NCBI GenBank assembly: GCA_009760855.2
Contig: WPIO01000041.1
Location: 2,774,001 to 2,838,000 of the forward strand
Direction of reading: 5' to 3'
From: Cristatella mucedo
Taxonomy: Eukaryota; Bryozoa; Phylactolaemata; Cristatellidae
Length of the DNA: 64,000 nucleotides
A program made the position numbers and the translations under genes. Shown piece after piece: positions 55,005-64,000 of this stretch (the stretch's first letter is position 1; each line of letters begins with the position of its first letter). The notes under the pieces are model-generated. The model was not told the origin of the DNA and searched no databases. It saw nothing but the letters and a program-made list of their open reading frames with translations.

Positions 55005-57575
55005 GCACTTTTTCTGCACGTTCGTTGCAGAGCATCAAGTGGAAACCGTGAGGTCACGCCGAGGTCACCGCAAGGTCCTGGCGTCGCTAGAGTTGGACGT
55101 GAAAAGAAAAGTCAGTATCGTCAGCTACGGCTGACATTTCTAATAACACTTTTGCCTGTGAAGCCTGATTGTGGCTAAAACTGTAGTTACCGGATGAACG
55201 GTCCTAGAACCGTTGTTACTGGACGTCCCGTCTACCCACGAAGCCCTTCGATTCTATGTGTAAGTGGTAAATATGCAAATACATATGTCCTACTAATCCG
55301 ATTCGGCGTTGAAAACCCTTCCATAGTCAAGTTGTTGTTGCAGTTAGTCATTTGCAACACCAGCCGAGCCTTGGCTGTGCCGTTGTGTCAGTATCAGTCG
55401 CCCTCAGTTCACAACTTCGTGGACTTACCGATCCATCTATACCGATACCGATCCATCGATACCGATCCATCGAGCTCTCGAGTGCAGGAAGTGCAGAAGG
55501 ACAGTCAATGTCAGTAAGTGATGTGCCTGCACTGTAACTCTCAGGGCTGGCTTTCTTGGTGATATTGAATATCGAGCATGGTAGCGACTTCGTGATATGC
55601 ACTTCCACATATGACTCAACGAGGAGCCATTCGGAGCTTTTCGACGAGCACACAAAAGTCTAAGCGACTTTCTAAGCGCAATTGTCAATGGCCAACAGCC
55701 TATGTCTGCCACACACGAACTCAATTATAGCTATATCATTCAATCAATGTATGCGTTCGCGCACATTCCAAGACATTGTAATTCGTGTTGGAAGATAGGC
55801 GCGACATATTAAGCTGCTATTTTATAACGTGCTCGAGGACAGATGATTCAGCAAAACGTGACGAGTGCGAGTGGCTTCGGTACCGTCCGGCCCGCAGGTC
55901 GTGCAGAGACTTGCTGGCCCAACCCCGAGTTCCTAATAAAGGATTAGCTACGGACATTGACGACTCAGGCTGCGAGAATGGTGCATACCTTGACTAGTAG
56001 GGTTGAGCCGAAGTGTGCAGAGCCCAAATGCTGCAGCAGTAGAGAAATTAATCGCTTATGCGTTCGACGACTCCCCCTCTGCCCGAGGCTTGCACAGGCA
56101 CGCGCGGCATCGCCGTTCTGCACGAGCGACCCTGACGGTTGCCGAGCGAGCTTTGTGGCAGCAGCCTCGCTCTCGCCTGCAGCTGTCTGTTTGCATGGCG
56201 ACGATTGCATAAAGTAGAGCAAACGTAGAAGCCGGGAGCCTTTGATCTACTGCCTATATTCTATTAGGTTTGAAAGCATGGCGTTGGTAGCAGAGTGCAT
56301 GGCCTGGCCTGCCGGCATGGTTACAAATCCGAGTGGGCTAGTCCGAACGGCATCAGTGCGTTGCAGTCCGGGTTACTGCTTGTCTCGCTGCCACGCACGC
56401 CCGCCCGCGGGGCCAATGTGTGAAATTCGTGTGATTCGAATGGCGAGGAGCAGGCATCCAGCCGCTGAAGCAGCAAAGCAACGTCTCCAGTTCGCGTGCT
56501 GCCACCCATGCAGTCAGCAGCAGCAGTCCCAACTGCTGCTGCTGCAGCAGCACACGTTGAGCCAGGTGGCGCGAAGCAAGTCTAATAAGCACGTAGCAAG
56601 TTTTCGGCAGTTGTCTCCCCCACTCAGACTAGTGGCCAGTGCGAGCCAGCTGAGAGTGAGCATGTGCACGTGGTGATTGTACGTCCGGTGAGAGTAACAA
56701 TGTCAACAACTGACGTCAGCTGCTCGTGTCTTGTAAACCTAACATCCTGTGCTGTGTCAGTAAGCAGCCGAGAAAAGCTGGGCTGCGAGTGGGCTCGACG
56801 CTGGCACTAGTCGTGAGGTTGATGCATGCACGCAGCAGCAGCTACGTCTCCCCCGGATGAAAGGTAAGCGCGAGGTTGCCCAAGAGCCGGAAGCAAAAAG
56901 CTGACGTGGCACGTGACTTCCCGGCCAAATCGTTAGCGAGCAGAGGAGTGTGCAAGCCAAATCGGAGACTGCGCACCGTGACTCGATGGGGGAGGGGCAT
57001 TTCTCACTTCCGGTCGCCGGACGCCCCCAGAGCAGCCGACTGGGGCCGCCTGCGCCTCGTGCAAGGACCGCCGTGCCCGTCACCGCTCGGCGCGATCGAT
57101 GCGATGGCCGTGTGAGCTCGATCGCTGTTCGAGCGGAAGCCGAGCGGGACCGGCGTGGGCACGCCGTTGGCAGCACGGCGTGGTTGGGCGCGCGGTCATC
57201 GATCGCTCGATGGGCGTCACGAAGGCGGATCCACAATGGTGGCATCCGGAGGCGGAGCGTGTTTGCTTCGTCGAGCGCGGCAGGCACATCGTGGTCGGCG
57301 TGCACCTCTTGCGGTGCGCAGCTACCGGGGGGGGGGCTGGAGAGGGGAGGGGTTTGGCGTGAAGAAGGTCGGTCTGCTGCAGGCCTGCAGCTACGCACAC
57401 CGGGTAGGATGTCGACGACGGAGCTGGCCTAGTCTGTCGGCTCGGCACAGTCCGTCGGCGCCCTGGGCGGAGCCAAGCAGGCGGCAGAAGACGAGCGGCT
57501 GAGAGACGACCTCCGACTGACACGCCGGCGATAGCCGACTGGCAAGGATGTCTGCTCGCGTGACGCCCTCAGACG
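55005..57575. other. Intergenic or 3' region between VIPAS39 and the FES/FER kinase
   Basis: Contains a short tandem ATACCGATCCATCG-type repeat at about 55428-55474 and a CAGCAG/CTGCTG patch at 56513-56550. A GC-rich stretch at 56850-57575 has long but unsupported frames. No recognised gene. Confidence 0.45.
55935..55940 (+). terminator. Possible polyadenylation signal downstream of VIPAS39
   Basis: AATAAA in TTCCTAATAAAGG, the first canonical plus-strand signal noticed after the candidate last exon. Position only. Confidence 0.25.
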
Positions 57576-61595
<4,020 letters not shown>

Positions 61596-62840
61596 CTGAA
61601 ATCAGAAAAGCTGTGCAGGCAACTGCAGCCAGCCGACTGCTCCCATGCCGCTCTCAGCGGAGTGATGCACGACAAGTTTGCTCCGGGGAGAGAGTGAGAG
61701 AGAGAGAAAGCTTCCGCCTATGCTGCGTGTAGTTCGTCTGGATCTGCTAGGCTAGCAAAGGGTGGCAGCGGGCGGCAGCCGGCTCAGGCCGGTAGACAGT
61801 AGCTCCCTTCGAGTGTCAGTCGAGGCACAGATAGCCAAATCGTTCGTCTTAGCACACACCGGCAAAAGTATTTATGGGACTCATTAGACACCGTCTACTT
61901 AGTAACTATTCACTCTCGGAGATCCTCAATCGGTGCTTTTACATAAACCCTATATTTTACACAAAAGATGGACCCAATGTTGACGGCCGTGTCTACGACA
62001 AATGCTAGAAAGAAAGACACACCGGCGGCTTGGAACGGTACCCAACCTTTAAAAATGGCAGAACGAGTTTTGACTTGCGGTTCGATTATCGTAATCGCAG
62101 CCCAAACGGCTAATAATTTTTCTGCACATTCGCTTGTACGCAGACGTTATTTTTTCGCTTCCTATCCGAACCAATCGTCGCGTGGAGCTGCTGCTCCTAC
62201 GTTGCCTATCTGCCTTGGGAAAGACAAAGGAGCTAAACAGTGACATCGAAGGCGATCGATCGTTGCCTATCACAAGATGGGTCTTAGCAACGTGAAAGTG
62301 GCACGGAAGCTTGGTTTAAGTCTGAGGGGTCGGTCAGGTATAACATGAAGTATTTGCAGAGTGGTAGCATGGATGTCTTACCATACTCTCCGGTCGCCCA
62401 TGTTAAACGACAAAAAAAAAGACGATCGTCTGCTATAACTGGCTGCACAGGCTCGAAGGAAAGCACCGCTTCGAGCTCTCTCCAAGACACTCGAGTGGGG
62501 CCACCGGCAAGGCTGTGGAAGTGTTGATACGGTCTGCGGCAGGCTTCCGGAGCACAGCATTTACAGAAGAGTTAGTAAACGCCAGCCGTTAATTAAATAA
62601 ACGACAACGAAATTGCCGTCGGTAGTGGGCCCGAAAACACGCCCACTTTACAGCTGCCGACTGGAGCAGTAGTAGTCTATGGAACGATGAAAGTAAATTC
62701 ACGGTCCACGGAAATGGCAAGCAGAGGACTTTGTCAATCAAAGAAAAGGTGAATAGTACCACCAGGACTGCTTGCAATATACGCTTAACTAAGGAGGTGG
62801 AAGTGTAATAGCTTGGTCTTGTTTTCCGGCGTAGGAACTC
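61596..62840 (-). other. Kinase upstream intron, nothing firmly recognised
   Basis: No SH2 signature (WYHG, FLVRES) in any minus frame. A minus frame at 62490-62390 ending GEY|GGTAAG looks exon-like but spans an A/T homopolymer and matches no family known to me. Confidence 0.4.
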
Positions 62841-63135
62841 GACATTGAATCAATGGGATCCTGGACAGAAATGTGTTCATGGACACCGTCGAAAATGTTG
62901 GTATGCCCTGTGCCAAAGGTCTTGTGGGGGGAGGACTACGTTTGGCAAATGGATATTGATCTCAAGCATACTGAAAGTGCAATGAAGCAATTCTTTGCTG
63001 ATTCAGTTGTCCGAGACCTTAGTTGGCCAAGTCAATCTCCCAATCTCAACCGTATTGAGCATCCATCTATGGGACAGGTTGGAGTGCTCATTTCTGGCTT
63101 CGTGGTGGTGGTGGTACCTATTCACACTCGTAAAT
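62825..63135 (+). mobile_element. Tc1/mariner transposase remnant
   Basis: One frame encodes YVWQMDIDLKHTESAMKQFF then ADSVVRDLSWPSQSPNLNRI and EHPSMGQV. This parallels the Tc1 family signature QQDNDPKHTS ... WPSQSPDLNPIEHLW, which holds the second and third residues of the DDE triad. Only the C-terminal third is left and no terminal repeats were found, so it is a dead fragment. Confidence 0.85.
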
Positions 63136-63489
63136 ACTTTTGTGTTTGAGTGCATATCGGAGAACAAGGTTGCCAAGGAGGCGCCTCAGTGGGTCTGACC
63201 TCATTGTAGGGCGCCACCTCCACTCGCTGGCTGTGGGCAGACGACGGAGTAGTGGAAAATGTCTGCACTAGTCGTTAGCTGAGTTAAAACCCTGCCCTGA
63301 CCTCTTGATCCTTGCTAGCTCTCCCTTTTCCATCTGCAAGTGAAGTCACACACACACACGGCCTCTTAGCATCTATGCCAAGTGCTTAGCATTTTATAAA
63401 CCACTACTGCTGATTCAAGAAAGCCACTCAATCGTACCGAAGTGTAAGAATAGGGGTGCACGATCCCTACTGCCCTGCTCTGCCACGAG

Positions 63490-63690
63490 GACCAAGGGGT
63501 GTTAAGCAAGAGATTTACCTAAAGTGCACTCGTAGCCTGGGCAGCTTTCGATACCGATACGATAGCAAACATATTACACCTCATAAGACAAATAGGAGGC
63601 AAGAGGCATGGCTGAATCGGGCAGACGGCCGAGGAGGACGTACGTCGAGAAGTAGCAAACGGTGGAGGAGGGAGACAAAAGTACCTGAAT
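63490..63690 (-). mobile_element. LINE family 1, decayed 3' fragment, minus
   Basis: TGCACTCGTAGCCTGGGCAG, CTTTCGATACCGATACGATA, GCAAACATATTACACCTCAT and AGGCAAGAGGCATGGCTGAA are a diverged complement of the family 1 region around 11390-11480. Confidence 0.6.
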
Positions 63691-63699
63691 CGGCAGCGG

Positions 63700-64000
63700 C
63701 GTGAGAAGATGTCATCGCTGTGTGAGGGATACGCAATTGAGATATGCTGCCTCGAACCTGCTTGGTAAGACCCTCTGCCACCTATAGTCTTTCAATAGAA
63801 GAAAAAAGGGGATATGAGTCACTGTTCCAACAGGCCTCCTCCTCCTCCCCCCAAGAAGGCCTGCTGGCAGCCCCAACTCGGTGAAGGATTAGCTTGTGGC
63901 AGGAGCCTCAGGCTAAGCATGTCAGGCAGGGCCTGACATGCACAGCTCGACCGTTCGAGCAAACGCAGCTCGTTTAACAAAGGGGACTCTGCAGAGAAAA
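63700..64000. other. Right edge, nothing recognised
   Basis: Short palindromic duplication GTCAGGCAGGGCCTGAC at about 63919-63935. No gene or repeat otherwise. Confidence 0.4.

Noticed and set aside
56757-57398. 213-codon minus frame downstream of the kinase
   Set aside because: GC-rich, Arg/Ser/Pro composition, no motif, lies after the kinase stop; competing open frames on the other strand.
62390-62515. Minus-strand frame ending GEY|GGTAAG as kinase SH2 exon
   Set aside because: No WYHG or FLVRES motif, and it crosses a nine-base homopolymer.

Overview
The window is nuclear DNA from an animal (metazoan). It holds four multi-exon genes with GT-AG introns that belong to animal families, embedded in CR1/L2-type LINE fragments, tRNA-derived SINEs and microsatellites. 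No bacterial operon, phage, CRISPR array or rRNA was seen. The species cannot be named from the sequence; many intronic transposons and CpG-rich promoters fit an invertebrate with moderately large introns.

Layout, left to right. (1) 238-4015, plus strand: the 3' end of a DPF/BAF45 double-PHD-finger gene (chromatin reader of BAF/SWI-SNF complexes), four exons with the stop at 4015; its 5' part lies before the window. (2) 14387-5911, minus strand: a three-coding-exon homologue of CCSAP (centriole, cilia and spindle-associated protein), convergent with DPF. (3) 18470-52904 or slightly beyond, plus strand: VIPAS39/SPE-39, the VPS33B partner in endosome-lysosome trafficking. I could assemble 15 coding exons (562 codons) in one uninterrupted phase, spread over 34 kb; only the last exon is unresolved. 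CCSAP and VIPAS39 are head to head across a CpG-rich promoter at about 17.1-18.4 kb that also carries a CACGTG box and a TATA-like motif. (4) 61595-57576, minus strand: the complete tyrosine-kinase catalytic domain of a FES/FER-family kinase in six exons; F-BAR and SH2 exons lie beyond the right edge.

Mobile DNA fills the introns. LINE family 1 ends in ACATT repeats. LINE family 2 ends in ATT repeats and includes a 355-codon uninterrupted RT fragment at 37448-38515. SINE-A is a tRNA-type element. SINE-B is also tRNA-headed, but its 3' end matches the LINE family 2 tail. That shared tail folds as a two-part stem whose paired bases change together between copies. There is also a 395-bp hAT-type MITE with exact 8-bp target duplications, and a Tc1/mariner transposase remnant.

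The genes are unrelated housekeeping or cell-biology genes rather than a pathway. I found no clear undescribed enzymatic system. The most interesting signals are the LINE/SINE shared tail, the long disordered linker and possible C-terminal extension of VIPAS39, the CLEAR-like box before a lysosomal-trafficking gene, and several transposon rearrangements.
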